Positions 17,798-25,424 of a stretch of 64,000 nt of DNA are shown piece after piece; within the stretch, counting starts at the first letter, position 1, and each line of letters opens with the position of its first letter. The position numbers and the translations under genes were made by a program. This DNA comes from DASUWK01 sp036378435. Its GTDB lineage: Bacteria > Chloroflexota > Dormibacteria > Dormibacterales > Dormibacteraceae. Where the stretch lies: positions 62,001 to 126,000 of the forward strand of contig DASUWK010000056.1 in NCBI GenBank assembly GCA_036378435.1. Direction: 5' to 3'. The notes beneath the pieces are model-generated. The model was not told the DNA's origin, made no database searches, and was given only the letters and a program-made list of their open reading frames with translations.

Positions 17798-18511
17798 ATG
17801 CACAAGTACGGATTTGGCGTGCCGGTGCTGCCCGGCCAGGACGGGCGGTCGCCGGCGCGGATCTTCCAGGAGGACCCCGAGGGCTGGCGCGCGTCACGCC
17901 GGCAGATGGGCGTGACGATGGAGCGCGTCTACCTGATGCCGACGCCGATGGGCGATTTCGTAATCGCGTATTTGGAGGGCGACAAGGACTTCGGCGAGGC
18001 AAACCAGATCCTGGCGACATCGCAGCTCGACGCCGACGTCAAGTTCCGCGACGCGCTGAAGCAGGTGCACGGATTCGACTTCTCCGCCGCCGCGGGCGCG
18101 CCGGCGCCCGAGGTGGTCGCGGACTGGGCGAAGCCCGGCGTGACCGAGCGCAAGCCCGGCTGGGCCTTCATCGCCCCGCTCAAACCAGGCGCGACCGAGA
18201 CGGCGCGCGCATTCGCCAACGAGGCCTGGAACACTCGCACCGCCGAGTTCGCGGCGTCGAGGGACAAGCTCGGCAACACCCGCGAGACCGTGATCCTCAA
18301 CCAGACCCCGGAAGGCGACGTGGTGGTCGTCTACGTCGAGGGCGACGACCCCGCCGAGTCGAACCGCCGTTTCGCGGCTTCCAGCGAACCGTTCGACGTG
18401 TGGTTCAAGGACGAGTGCCGGAAGATCTTCCCTGAGTTCATCGACTTCAACGAGCCGCTGCCCCCGATCGAGACCATCTGGGACAAGCAGCTCTCCACCG
18501 CCACGGTCTGA
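17798..18511 (+). CDS. Duplicated alpha/beta-domain protein of unknown function
   Basis: 237 aa with no signal peptide. Two homologous halves are visible: 'GDFVIAYLEGDKDFGEANQI' followed by D-x-x-F-[KR]-D (about residues 47-95) and 'GDVVVVYVEGDDPAESNRRF' followed by D-x-W-F-K-D (about 175-215). Each has the strand-helix pattern of a ferredoxin-like, stress- or monooxygenase-type dimer domain fused in tandem. The ATG at 17798 is chosen for its strong AAGGAGGGGAAGG site; upstream codons are not convincing. A promoter candidate is TTGTTC near 17731 with TATAGG about 20 bases further on. A terminator hairpin follows directly, so it is a one-gene unit. Function unknown. Confidence 0.7.
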   Translation: MHKYGFGVPVLPGQDGRSPARIFQEDPEGWRASRRQMGVTMERVYLMPTPMGDFVIAYLEGDKDFGEANQILATSQLDADVKFRDALKQVHGFDFSAAAGAPAPEVVADWAKPGVTERKPGWAFIAPLKPGATETARAFANEAWNTRTAEFAASRDKLGNTRETVILNQTPEGDVVVVYVEGDDPAESNRRFAASSEPFDVWFKDECRKIFPEFIDFNEPLPPIETIWDKQLSTATV

Positions 18512-18519
18512 CTCTTCGC

Positions 18520-18543
18520 GGGCGGGCTCGCGAGAGCCCGCCC
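18520..18543 (+). terminator. Intrinsic-type terminator hairpin
   Basis: Arms GGGCGGGCTC / GAGCCCGCCC (10 bp) with a 4-base loop (GCGA) begin nine bases after the stop of the duplicated-domain gene. No T tract follows. Being between two rightward genes, it separates their transcription. Confidence 0.65.
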
Positions 18544-18589
18544 GTGCCCGTAACGGAGCTGCAGGTGCAACCGTTTCTGCAACACCGAC

Positions 18590-19801
18590 ATGCACGGGCC
18601 GTCCCGGCGCCAACTTGGTGTCCTGGTCAGCGTCGGAACCGTGCCGGTCGTCGTCGGCGCCACGGTCGCCTTCCTGGCTGTCGCCAATCGCCCTCCGGCA
18701 CCGGCCGCACCGTACCCGACAGCGGCTGCCACCCCCTCGCCTCCTGACGTCGCCATCCCCTCGCCCGGACCTACTGTCCCGGTCTGCGTCGACGTCGCCC
18801 ACTGGCCCCTCGATCGCCGCTTGGAACAGCTGCTGATCGTGTCGGGCGTCTTCGACGACCTGTCCGCCTCGGCTGACGAAGCGCGTGCCGGGATCGGCGC
18901 CCTGGTGCTCTTCGGCCAGCCGCAAGCTGGGCAGGCGAGCTCGATCGCCCACGGTCTCGAGCAGCTGCGCGCAGACGCCGCTGCGGCGGACCAGGTGCCG
19001 CCCTGGATGTCGACCGACGAAGAGGGCGGCTATGTGCAGCGCCTGGCCGGCGTCGTCGGCGTCCTGCCCGCGCCGCGTCATATGGGTTCCGAGTGGACGC
19101 CAGACCAGGTGCGCCACGAGATGACGGTCCACGCCGCCGCGCTGAGGGCGCTCGGCATCGACATGGACCTGGCCCCGGTGCTCGACGTGGCGGCGCCCGA
19201 TGACGCGGTCGCCGACGAAGAGGACCGCGCGTTCAGCGACGACCCCTCGGTGGTGGCCGCCGACGGAGTCGCCTACGCCGAAGGTCTCGAGGCCGGCGGC
19301 GTGACGCCCGTGGTGAAGCACTTTCCGGGCCTAGGCCGCGCCGACGTGAACACGGACGTCGCGGTCGCGACAGATCCTTCGCTCGCAAGCCTTGAGTCGT
19401 CCGACCTGCTGCCGTTCGAGGCCGCGGTTTCCGCCGATGTGCCGGTCATCATGATCAGCAACGTCCGGGTGCCGGGCTTGACAGGCAACGTGCCTGCGAG
19501 CCTCGCGCCCGCGACCTACCGTCTTCTGCGCGACTCGCTAGGTTTCCAGGGCGTGGCGATGACGGACGCCCTCGACGCGGGCGCCATCGCTGAGTCTGGC
19601 TACAGCCAGCCTCGGGCCGTGGTGGCGGCCATCTCGGCGGGCGCCGACCTGGCGATGATCGACTCGCAAGAGTGGCAGCCCGTCATGTCGGCGCTGCGGC
19701 AGGCCGTTCTCACGGGGAGGCTGTCGACCCAGCGGGTCGATGACGCAGTGAGGAGTGTGCTGAGCGCTAAGGGGCTTTCGGTCTGCGTAAGAGGTCAGTA
19801 G
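18590..19801 (+). CDS. Exported GH3-family beta-hexosaminidase-like hydrolase
   Basis: 403 aa. An N-terminal membrane or signal helix (about residues 9-31) and a Pro/Ala-rich linker lead to a GH3 TIM barrel (about 70-400). Landmarks: STDEEGGYVQRL (141-152, sugar-binding Asp/Glu), VKHFPGLGRADVNTD (242-256) and GVAMTDAL with the probable nucleophile Asp326. Classical NagZ has KHFPGHG....DSH, where the last His acts as acid/base. Here both His are replaced (FPGLG...NTD), a form I associate with surface GH3 proteins of high-GC Gram-positives. The catalytic partner is therefore uncertain. Likely role: hydrolysis of N-acetylhexosaminides in cell-wall glycans outside the membrane. No clear ribosome site. 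Confidence 0.8.
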   Translation: MHGPSRRQLGVLVSVGTVPVVVGATVAFLAVANRPPAPAAPYPTAAATPSPPDVAIPSPGPTVPVCVDVAHWPLDRRLEQLLIVSGVFDDLSASADEARAGIGALVLFGQPQAGQASSIAHGLEQLRADAAAADQVPPWMSTDEEGGYVQRLAGVVGVLPAPRHMGSEWTPDQVRHEMTVHAAALRALGIDMDLAPVLDVAAPDDAVADEEDRAFSDDPSVVAADGVAYAEGLEAGGVTPVVKHFPGLGRADVNTDVAVATDPSLASLESSDLLPFEAAVSADVPVIMISNVRVPGLTGNVPASLAPATYRLLRDSLGFQGVAMTDALDAGAIAESGYSQPRAVVAAISAGADLAMIDSQEWQPVMSALRQAVLTGRLSTQRVDDAVRSVLSAKGLSVCVRGQ

Positions 19802-19859
19802 AAATGGGCGGAGGTCGTCAGGCGGAATGGCGCGGCTGCCCGCCCACTGCTGCGGCAGG

Positions 19860-19884
19860 GGCGGGCCGGCCCAGCCGGCCCGCC
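19860..19884. terminator. Bidirectional terminator hairpin
   Basis: Arms GGCGGGCCGG / CCGGCCCGCC (10 bp, 5-base loop) stand in the 92-bp gap between the convergent GH3 and YWTD-repeat genes, a position where one hairpin can serve both. Confidence 0.65.
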
Positions 19885-19893
19885 TCTGCTCTG

Positions 19894-21084
19894 TTACTGC
19901 GGGCTGACCGCCACCCCATAGGGGGCGTTCTGGCTGTTGGCGATCACAGTCGGGCTGCTGCCGTCCAGGTTCGACTGCATTACGGTGCCGTCATTCTCAT
20001 CGGCCCAATAGACGTTGCTGCTGTCGACCGCGACCCCCACCGGAAACGGCAAGCCCGTTGCAATCACCGTCGGATTGCTGCCGTCCAGGTTGGCCTCGAC
20101 GATCGTGCCATCGACGAGGTCCGCCCAGTACAAGTGACTGCTGTCCAACGCCAGCCCGGCCGGACCGTCCAGACCGCTCACGATCGTCGTCGGGTTGGTG
20201 CCGTCGAGGCTGGCCTCGACAATCGTGCCGTCCCCGACGTTGGCCCAGTACAGGTGGGTGGAATCGACTGCGACTCCGACCGGAGAATTCTGGCCGCTTG
20301 CGATCACCGTCGGGTTGCTCCCGTCCAGGTTGGCCTCGACAATCGTGCCGCTGTTGAAGTCCGCCCAATAGAGATGGCTGCCGTCCAGAGCCAGCCCGGC
20401 CGGTGCGAATGACGACTGCGGAACGATCGTCGCCGGATTGCTGCCGTCCAGGTTGGCTTCCACGATGCTGCCGTCGTCGTTGGCCCAATACATGTGGCTG
20501 GCGTTGACCGCCACTCCTTGCGGAGCGTTTTGCCCGGTGACGATCGTCGCCGGATTGCTGCCGTCCAGGTTTGCTTCGACGATCGTTCCGTCGCCCCTGT
20601 TCGTCCAGTAGAGCTGGCGGGCGACGCCCGTGGCCGATAACGAATCAGTCGCCGCCGCGGCGGACTTCTTGCCATGCGCGGTCAGCGTGGCCGACACAGC
20701 TCCGATGCCGGCAGTGAACTGCACACGAACCGAGCACGTCATCCCTGGGCCCAGGCTGGTCCCGGTGCAGCTGTCCGAGATGATGCGGAAGGCGGGCGAG
20801 CCCGACAGGCCAACCGTCAGGACCGCGCTTCCAGTCCCGCCCGAGTTTCTCAAAGTGAACGTCTGAGAAACGGCGTGCCCCGTCAGGGCCGTTCCGTAGT
20901 CATAGGCCGACGGCGAGAACGCCAGGGCCGGCGATTTCGCGGCCGCTGCGCCGGCCGGAAAGAGCACGCCCAAGGCGCAGGCGAACGCCGTCGCAACCAG
21001 AAGCCTCGGCGCGCGCGCACGCGAGGCGAACGTGAAGTGCAGACGTACCGTTCGTCGTGCAATAGGTCTCAAGGCATCGAACAT
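19894..21084 (-). CDS. Exported six-repeat YWTD-type beta-propeller protein with an ASPM/SPD-2/Hydin-like domain
   Basis: 396 aa. A long basic start and a hydrophobic segment (about residues 28-48, ending AGAAAA) form the export signal. Residues about 52-155 match a choice-of-anchor/ASPM-SPD-2-Hydin-like Ig fold ('SPSAYDYGTALTGHAVSQTF'). Residues 159-396 are six units of about 40 aa. Each starts YW[AT][ND], continues with DGTIVEANLDGSNP and ends with PxGVAV[DN]S.HL, i.e. LDL-receptor class B (YWTD) blades. Six blades is the number needed to close such a propeller. Near identity of the units in DNA suggests recent internal duplication. ATG start with GGAGGG site 10 bases upstream. Binding role likely, ligand unknown. 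Confidence 0.78.
   Translation of the reverse strand: MFDALRPIARRTVRLHFTFASRARAPRLLVATAFACALGVLFPAGAAAAKSPALAFSPSAYDYGTALTGHAVSQTFTLRNSGGTGSAVLTVGLSGSPAFRIISDSCTGTSLGPGMTCSVRVQFTAGIGAVSATLTAHGKKSAAAATDSLSATGVARQLYWTNRGDGTIVEANLDGSNPATIVTGQNAPQGVAVNASHMYWANDDGSIVEANLDGSNPATIVPQSSFAPAGLALDGSHLYWADFNSGTIVEANLDGSNPTVIASGQNSPVGVAVDSTHLYWANVGDGTIVEASLDGTNPTTIVSGLDGPAGLALDSSHLYWADLVDGTIVEANLDGSNPTVIATGLPFPVGVAVDSSNVYWADENDGTVMQSNLDGSSPTVIANSQNAPYGVAVSPQ
19897..20610 (-). repeat. Tandem 120-bp coding repeat (six units)
   Basis: Six consecutive units of about 120 bp encode the propeller blades. Runs such as GTTGGCCTCGACGATCGTGC (plus-strand view) recur with few changes, so similarity holds at the DNA level and not only in the protein. 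Confidence 0.75.
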
Positions 21085-21105
21085 TGCTGTGTACCCTCCG
21101 TCTTT

Positions 21106-21294
21106 CTACTTTTGATCCGGCGCCGGTGGGCCATCAGGGCTGAGCCGGAGACGCTCGAGCTTTTCCACGAGCTCCAACCAGCCTCGGAACGGCTGGCCGG
21201 ACGTGCCTCCCGGGCCGATTCGCCCGTGGATCGGCTCTCCCGGATCCAGCTCCAGCACGACCCTTGAGGCCCCGCGCGTCGTCATCGCAGCCAT
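21106..21294 (-). CDS. Small protein (62 aa), unknown family
   Basis: Start chosen at the ATG giving MAAMTTRGASRVVLELDPG. A longer frame to 21417 exists but is Arg-rich and crosses the shared 29-base element, so it is unlikely. The core reads VVLELDPGEPIHGRI...PFRGWLELVEKLERL: a strand pair, then an amphipathic helix. I recall this arrangement from small unannotated proteins of high-GC bacteria, but can name no function. It is soluble and has no export signal. It sits just 21 bp downstream of the YWTD gene start region on the same strand (gene order: this gene, then the propeller gene), so the two may be cotranscribed. Confidence 0.5.
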   Translation of the reverse strand: MAAMTTRGASRVVLELDPGEPIHGRIGPGGTSGQPFRGWLELVEKLERLRLSPDGPPAPDQK

Positions 21295-21314
21295 CGTCCG
21301 CGGGGCAATGTGGG

Positions 21315-21343
21315 CTTCGCGTCGGTAATCGCTACTGATCTTT
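21315..21343 (-). promoter_or_regulatory. 29-base shared leader element, copy 1
   Basis: On the minus strand it reads AAAGATCAGTAGCGATTACC and continues GACGCGAAG, ending 20 bases before the small-protein ATG. Copy 2 at 22336-22364 differs at one base. Both lie in the same orientation relative to a downstream gene. See findings. Confidence 0.55.
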
Positions 21344-21447
21344 GCGGGACGCCGACGACGCCTGGCCGGGTGCGACCGGCGCGGCAGCCGGGTATCCGAC
21401 CGCCGCGCCGTGCTCACGTTTCCGCCAGGCCTGACTGGCCCTCTCTG

Positions 21448-22236
21448 TTATCCGCGGCAGCCCAGCTTGGCCTCGATCTCCTTGGCATCGGAGATGAGCT
21501 GGGTTGCTTCCGCTGGGGAGATGCCTTTGCCGGACTGTGCCTTGACTTGATTGATGAACGCGCTCAGCGTCGAGCAAGCGCCCGCAGTGTCGCCGGAGGC
21601 CAGTTGGGATTGTGCTTGGTTGACCTTGTTGGCCAGGCTGCCGCCCGTGCCCACGCCCTGGACGGTCTTGGACAGGCTGGCGAGGTCCGTGGCCGCGGAG
21701 GTGACGAGCGTCGCCGCCTCGTTCAAGTCACCCTGAAAGAAGGGGGCCAGTGGGATGGCACCGCCGGTGCTGTCATCGACCGAACCACTTGTGATCACCT
21801 CGTCGTTACCGGACACCCCGCAGTTATTGACGTTCTGGCCATTAGGCGTCCAGAAGCCGAGGATGTCCCCGCTCTGAACCGGTATCTGGGCGGGGAACGT
21901 TTCCAGGCCGGTGCCCCCGAGTGTGACCAGGCCGCTCTTTCCCACCACCGTGTAATTGCCGCTCGATACCGGGCGCAGGACGAGGAAATCGAGCTGCTGA
22001 CCGGTGTTGGTCGAGTCAGACAGAAACGAGAAACTCGTGATGGTCCCGCCGCCCGACGGCACCACGTAACTGGTGTCGGCCCACACGCCGCCTTGACCGG
22101 AGGGACCGAAGTGGGCGCAGAAGCCGTTGCCTCCCGTCATTCCAATTGTCGTGTCCGCCAGCGCTGTGGCGGGAAGCGCCGCCAGGCCCGCCGCGATAAG
22201 CGCCGTGAGAAGCCACTTACGTTTGAGAGCCCGCAT
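21448..22236 (-). CDS. Exported protein with C-terminal FIMAH-like domain
   Basis: About 262 aa, starting at MRALKRKWLL, where GGAGG lies six bases before the ATG; an ATG eight codons earlier is less well placed. Signal peptide about residues 1-28 (basic start, hydrophobic core, ATALA). The middle is a beta-rich domain (DTTIGMTGGNGFC...) without a recognised motif. The last 75 residues ('GSLANKVNQAQSQLASGDTA' then CSTLSAFINQVKAQSGKGIS) match the FIMAH pattern of secreted proteins: a helical hairpin with SL..K...A...L..GD and L.AFINQV.AQSGK.I. Copy 2 of the shared 29-base element lies about 100 bp upstream of the ATG. Function unknown. Confidence 0.72.
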   Translation of the reverse strand: MRALKRKWLLTALIAAGLAALPATALADTTIGMTGGNGFCAHFGPSGQGGVWADTSYVVPSGGGTITSFSFLSDSTNTGQQLDFLVLRPVSSGNYTVVGKSGLVTLGGTGLETFPAQIPVQSGDILGFWTPNGQNVNNCGVSGNDEVITSGSVDDSTGGAIPLAPFFQGDLNEAATLVTSAATDLASLSKTVQGVGTGGSLANKVNQAQSQLASGDTAGACSTLSAFINQVKAQSGKGISPAEATQLISDAKEIEAKLGCRG

Positions 22237-22335
22237 CTTCGACCTCCGTTTGCGCGTCATGCGGGTCCGTTGGAATCGCGCGTGGTGAAGCGCACGGACC
22301 CTGGATCCTCGAAATCGTCAGCGCCGCCGGGCGGC

Positions 22336-22364
22336 CTTCGCGTCGGTAATCGCTACTGGTCTTT
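22336..22364 (-). promoter_or_regulatory. 29-base shared leader element, copy 2
   Basis: Same as copy 1 except C for T at one position (AAAGACCAGTAGCGATTACC on the minus strand). It lies in the 169-bp region between the LuxR gene and the FIMAH protein gene, upstream of the latter. Flanking bases differ from copy 1. Confidence 0.55.
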
Positions 22365-22405
22365 CGCCGGATCGCCGGTGGCGCCGGCTCCGATCGTTGC
22401 CGGGA

Positions 22406-24181
22406 TTACCCGGCGAGCGCCTCTTGGAGCCGAGCTCGAGAGCTGATGCCCAACTTGGAGTAGATGCGGTTGAGATGGCTGTCGACGGTTCGGGTGGTGA
22501 CGAACAGCGCCTGAGCGATGTCCTTGCTGCTCTGACCCTCGGCGGCCATGTGCGCGACCCGCAGCTCGCTGGCCGTCAGCGCCTCGCGGCCCGTGACGCG
22601 CTGCCGCCGCGGGCGGGCGCCGGTGGCGGCCAGCTCGGAGTAGGCGCGATCAGCGAGCCGGACGGCGCCGCATCTGTCGGCGAGATCAAGCCCGTCTCGC
22701 AACACGAGGCGCGCCCCGGCTCGCTGATTGTGACGGCGCAGCGCGGCGCCGAGCTCCACCAGGGCGCGCGCGTGCTCCAGCCGAGCAGGCGAGCCGCCCA
22801 GGATTGTCACCGCCTGCTCGAGGTGGCGACGCGACGTCTCCCAATCCTCCGTGAGCAGCCCCAGGGCACGCACCGCGACCCCGATCCGTCGCGGCATGCC
22901 GCTCCGCTCGGCGTCGCGCAGTTCTTCGTTGACGAGTTGGAGCGCCTCTGAGTGCTCCGAGCGGCCGAGCATCAGGGCCAGCTGGGATCGCCAGGCGGGG
23001 CAGCCAATAGGGTTGGTGAACGCACAAGCCCGCTGTGCGGCGCCGGCCGATCGCATGTCCGCGACTGCTTCGGACCGCCGGCCGGCCGCGAACCGCAGCC
23101 GCGCCCGGGTGGCCTTGAGAAAGGCGCCGAATTGAAGGTCTGCCAGTGGCCCAAGCTCGAAGGTGTCCGCAAGCTGGGCAAGGTCGCCGGCGTCGGGTCT
23201 CTCGATTAGGACGTCGCCGATATAGAACAGCATCGTCAAGGCGGCGAGCTGGTTGTTGACCTCGACGGCCCGGGCGTAGCCGGCGTGCGCCTCCTCGGAA
23301 GCCGAGGCGAGCTCGCCCCTCAGCACATGGAGCAGGGTCTGATGGGCACTTGCCAGCAGGTACTCGATCACGGAGCCGCTGCGACGCGCCCTTGTCCACA
23401 GCTCGTCGATGACTGCGGACGCGCGATCGAGCTCGTCGACGGCCAGCAGTGCGCCCAGCACTTGGGGCAGGAACATCGGCGGCTCGCCGTCGGAGAGGTA
23501 GGCTCCGCTGTCCCAACCCTGCTCGGAGGATGCGACGACCGCCTCCGTCCCCGCGTCGGTCTGCGCCTTGTAGGCGGCCAGCACCAACGCCAGGGGTCGT
23601 GCCCCGGCGCCGCCTTCCCGTCGCAGCCGCTCGAGCTCGGGAACACGTTGGCGGAAGGAGGCGGACGCCCGCGGGTCGTAGAGCATGTAGCCGGCGCGAG
23701 CCGCTTCCGCCCGAAGCTGCGCCCCCTGGTCGCCAGCGCCGATATCGGCCAGCGCGAGATCGGATAAAGCGAGGTAACGCGCGTTATCGCCGGTCGCGAA
23801 CCAGCCGAGCTCGGCCACCGCGAGCGCCGCTCGAGCGCGCGCGGCCGGGTCATCAGAAAGCCGCCGCACCTCTTCGTAGTGTTCGATGGCGGCCGGGCTT
23901 CCGCAGGCGTGTTCGGCAGTTGCCAGCTCGAGCATCAGAGCCGATCGCAGCTGTCGTTCCGGGTTCTCGGCCAGGGCCCGCGCCAGATAGACGGCCGCGG
24001 TGTCTGGGGCCGCGAGGGCCAGGGCCTCGCCCGCCGCGGCCCGGAGCGTCATGACCGTCTCCGGGCTGCCTGTCGCTCCGCTGTGCAGCAGGTGTCCCGC
24101 GATGCGATCGAGCTTGGCGCCTTGTGTCCGCAGCATCGCCGCCGCCCTTCCGTGTGCGCTCGACCGGGCGCCGGCCGTCAT
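22406..24181 (-). CDS. LuxR-family regulator, C-terminal fragment (TPR-like plus HTH)
   Basis: 591 aa if translation restarts at the ATG at 24181. The bulk is helical repeat sequence typical of the TPR-like region of large ATP-dependent LuxR (LAL/MalT-like) regulators. The last 60 residues are a LuxR DNA-binding domain: LTASELRVAHMAAEGQSSKD, then a recognition-helix region TTRTVDSHLNRIYSKLGI. It has no ATPase domain of its own. The preceding frame, which supplies that domain, ends six bases upstream in the same reading frame, so this is the second half of one interrupted gene. Whether it is made separately is unknown; no ribosome site is evident at the ATG. Confidence 0.75.
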   Translation of the reverse strand: MTAGARSSAHGRAAAMLRTQGAKLDRIAGHLLHSGATGSPETVMTLRAAAGEALALAAPDTAAVYLARALAENPERQLRSALMLELATAEHACGSPAAIEHYEEVRRLSDDPAARARAALAVAELGWFATGDNARYLALSDLALADIGAGDQGAQLRAEAARAGYMLYDPRASASFRQRVPELERLRREGGAGARPLALVLAAYKAQTDAGTEAVVASSEQGWDSGAYLSDGEPPMFLPQVLGALLAVDELDRASAVIDELWTRARRSGSVIEYLLASAHQTLLHVLRGELASASEEAHAGYARAVEVNNQLAALTMLFYIGDVLIERPDAGDLAQLADTFELGPLADLQFGAFLKATRARLRFAAGRRSEAVADMRSAGAAQRACAFTNPIGCPAWRSQLALMLGRSEHSEALQLVNEELRDAERSGMPRRIGVAVRALGLLTEDWETSRRHLEQAVTILGGSPARLEHARALVELGAALRRHNQRAGARLVLRDGLDLADRCGAVRLADRAYSELAATGARPRRQRVTGREALTASELRVAHMAAEGQSSKDIAQALFVTTRTVDSHLNRIYSKLGISSRARLQEALAG

Positions 24182-24187
24182 CGAGTC

Positions 24188-25297
24188 TTAAACGGCGTTG
24201 CGCACGATGGGGTGCCGGAATACCAAGGAGCTGCCGGGCTCGATCACCTCAACGGCCACAAGCGCGTCGAGCGCCTCTGCGGCCTGCTGCAGGTCGAGGC
24301 CGGCGAGATCAGCGGCGCGAGGGAGATCTGAGTCGGCGCCGAGGACGGCGAGCGAGTGCGCCAGCTCAACGGCGCCGTTTGCCGCGCGGGCGAGACGGGC
24401 CAGAGTGGCCTGCACGATCGTCTGTGGCGCGGCCCCCGAAACATGTTCGACAGTCGCTTGCACAGGCTCCATGCCATCCGCGATAAGCACGGCGGCGAGC
24501 TCATGGAGGTAGAACGGGTTGCCACCGGTCACGGTAAAACATCTGTCGACGAATTCCGGCTCGGCCGGGCGGCCGAATGCCCGGCTCAGCAGCTGGTCCA
24601 CTCCCGCCTTGCTGAGCGGGGCAAGATCGCCCACGTGGGCGTCGCGGCCCACCCGGAGGCCGGCAAGGAGCGCGTCGTCGGCCCCACCCTCTCCGCTCCT
24701 CAATGCCGCTGTCACAGTCGCGCTGAGGCCGTCCAAGCGGCGGGCCAGATAAGTGAGGAAACGGAGAGACGGGGCGTCGCACCACTGCAGGTCGTCGACC
24801 AGGAGCGCGAGCGGGCTCTCGTGTGAGAGGTTGGCGACCAACCAGTACAGTCCGTGGATCAGCAGAAACGCATCAGCTTCGGGCGGCAGACCGGGATCCG
24901 GACCGAGTACCGCCGGGACGGCGTGGGCGGCCGCGCCGTCCAGAATGCGCGCCCTGCGCCCGCCTCGGGAAGAGCGCAGCGTTGGCTCCAGAAGCTGGCG
25001 AATCACGCCGTAGGGAAACGCCCTCTCGTGCTCGTCTGCCCTGGCCCGCAACACGACGAGGCCGGCGGCCTCGGCGCGGGCTCGCGCTGCGTCCAGCAGA
25101 GTCGTCTTGCCGATGCCGGCTGGACCGGACACCAGTAGCAGCTCGCCACGTCCATCCCCCGCACCCTTCAGCGCCCGATCGATCGCTTGAAGCTCCCGCG
25201 CTCTCTCGATCATCAGCGGGGCCGGCTCTCTGGCCGGCGTGGCCGCGGGCCGCGGATCGGCGCCGACGCGCTCTACCAAGGCTTGCTGCTTCCCCAT
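24188..25297 (-). CDS. LuxR-family regulator, N-terminal fragment (AAA ATPase)
   Basis: 369 aa up to a TAA. ATG at 25297 chosen because a promoter (TTGCTG, 17 bases, TAGAGT) lies upstream and the further upstream frame runs through the tRNA-Leu gene. Residues about 35-370 form a STAND/AAA module: arm motif RARELQAIDRAL, Walker A SGPAGIGKTTLL, Walker B-like LALLVDDLQWCD and GGNPFYLHEL, then the winged-helix segment ending FRHPIVRNAV before the stop. In related proteins this sequence continues directly into the segment that starts the next frame (GARSSAHGRAA). Alone it would be an ATPase without DNA-binding domain. Confidence 0.8.
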   Translation of the reverse strand: MGKQQALVERVGADPRPAATPAREPAPLMIERARELQAIDRALKGAGDGRGELLLVSGPAGIGKTTLLDAARARAEAAGLVVLRARADEHERAFPYGVIRQLLEPTLRSSRGGRRARILDGAAAHAVPAVLGPDPGLPPEADAFLLIHGLYWLVANLSHESPLALLVDDLQWCDAPSLRFLTYLARRLDGLSATVTAALRSGEGGADDALLAGLRVGRDAHVGDLAPLSKAGVDQLLSRAFGRPAEPEFVDRCFTVTGGNPFYLHELAAVLIADGMEPVQATVEHVSGAAPQTIVQATLARLARAANGAVELAHSLAVLGADSDLPRAADLAGLDLQQAAEALDALVAVEVIEPGSSLVFRHPIVRNAV

Positions 25298-25307
25298 GGT
25301 GGCGCCG

Positions 25308-25336
25308 ACTCTAGCCCAGGCCTGGAGCTGCAGCAA
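25308..25336 (-). promoter_or_regulatory. Promoter of the LuxR-type regulator (-35 TTGCTG, -10 TAGAGT)
   Basis: On the minus strand TTGCTG (25336-25331), a 17-base spacer and TAGAGT (25313-25308) stand ten bases before the ATG at 25297, between tRNA-Leu and the regulator. Confidence 0.5.
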
Positions 25337-25424
25337 AATGCTCGTATACGCGCCGTGCAATACGCGTCTTTTTGATAGGAGGCCGCGCGTACCAACGCGC
25401 GCCGCGCCAGCCCAGCTTGAACAG

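Larger units (their letters stand above)
22406..25297 (-). pseudogene. LAL-type LuxR regulator gene interrupted by an in-frame TAA
   Basis: Joined across the TAA at 24188-24190 the frame gives a protein of about 963 residues, the usual size of AAA-LuxR regulators. No base is gained or lost; only one sense codon, expected to be Tyr (VRNAVY in relatives as I recall them), is a stop. Both halves look otherwise intact, so the damage is recent, or the stop is read through, or it is a sequencing error. Confidence 0.65.

Noticed and set aside
19804..20412. 202-codon plus-strand frame over the YWTD repeats
   Set aside because: Repetitive antisense of the propeller gene; its repeats simply mirror the blades.
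19897..20610. CRISPR-like array
   Set aside because: The 120-bp units are coding blades without unique spacers; no cas genes are present.
21315..22364. c-di-GMP (GEMM-I) riboswitch at the two 29-base elements
   Set aside because: GTAGCG and TTACCGA resemble the 3' side of GEMM-I, but the 5' CACGCA/GGGCAAACC part is absent and stems formed by copy 1 (CGTCGG/CCGACG) are not possible in copy 2.
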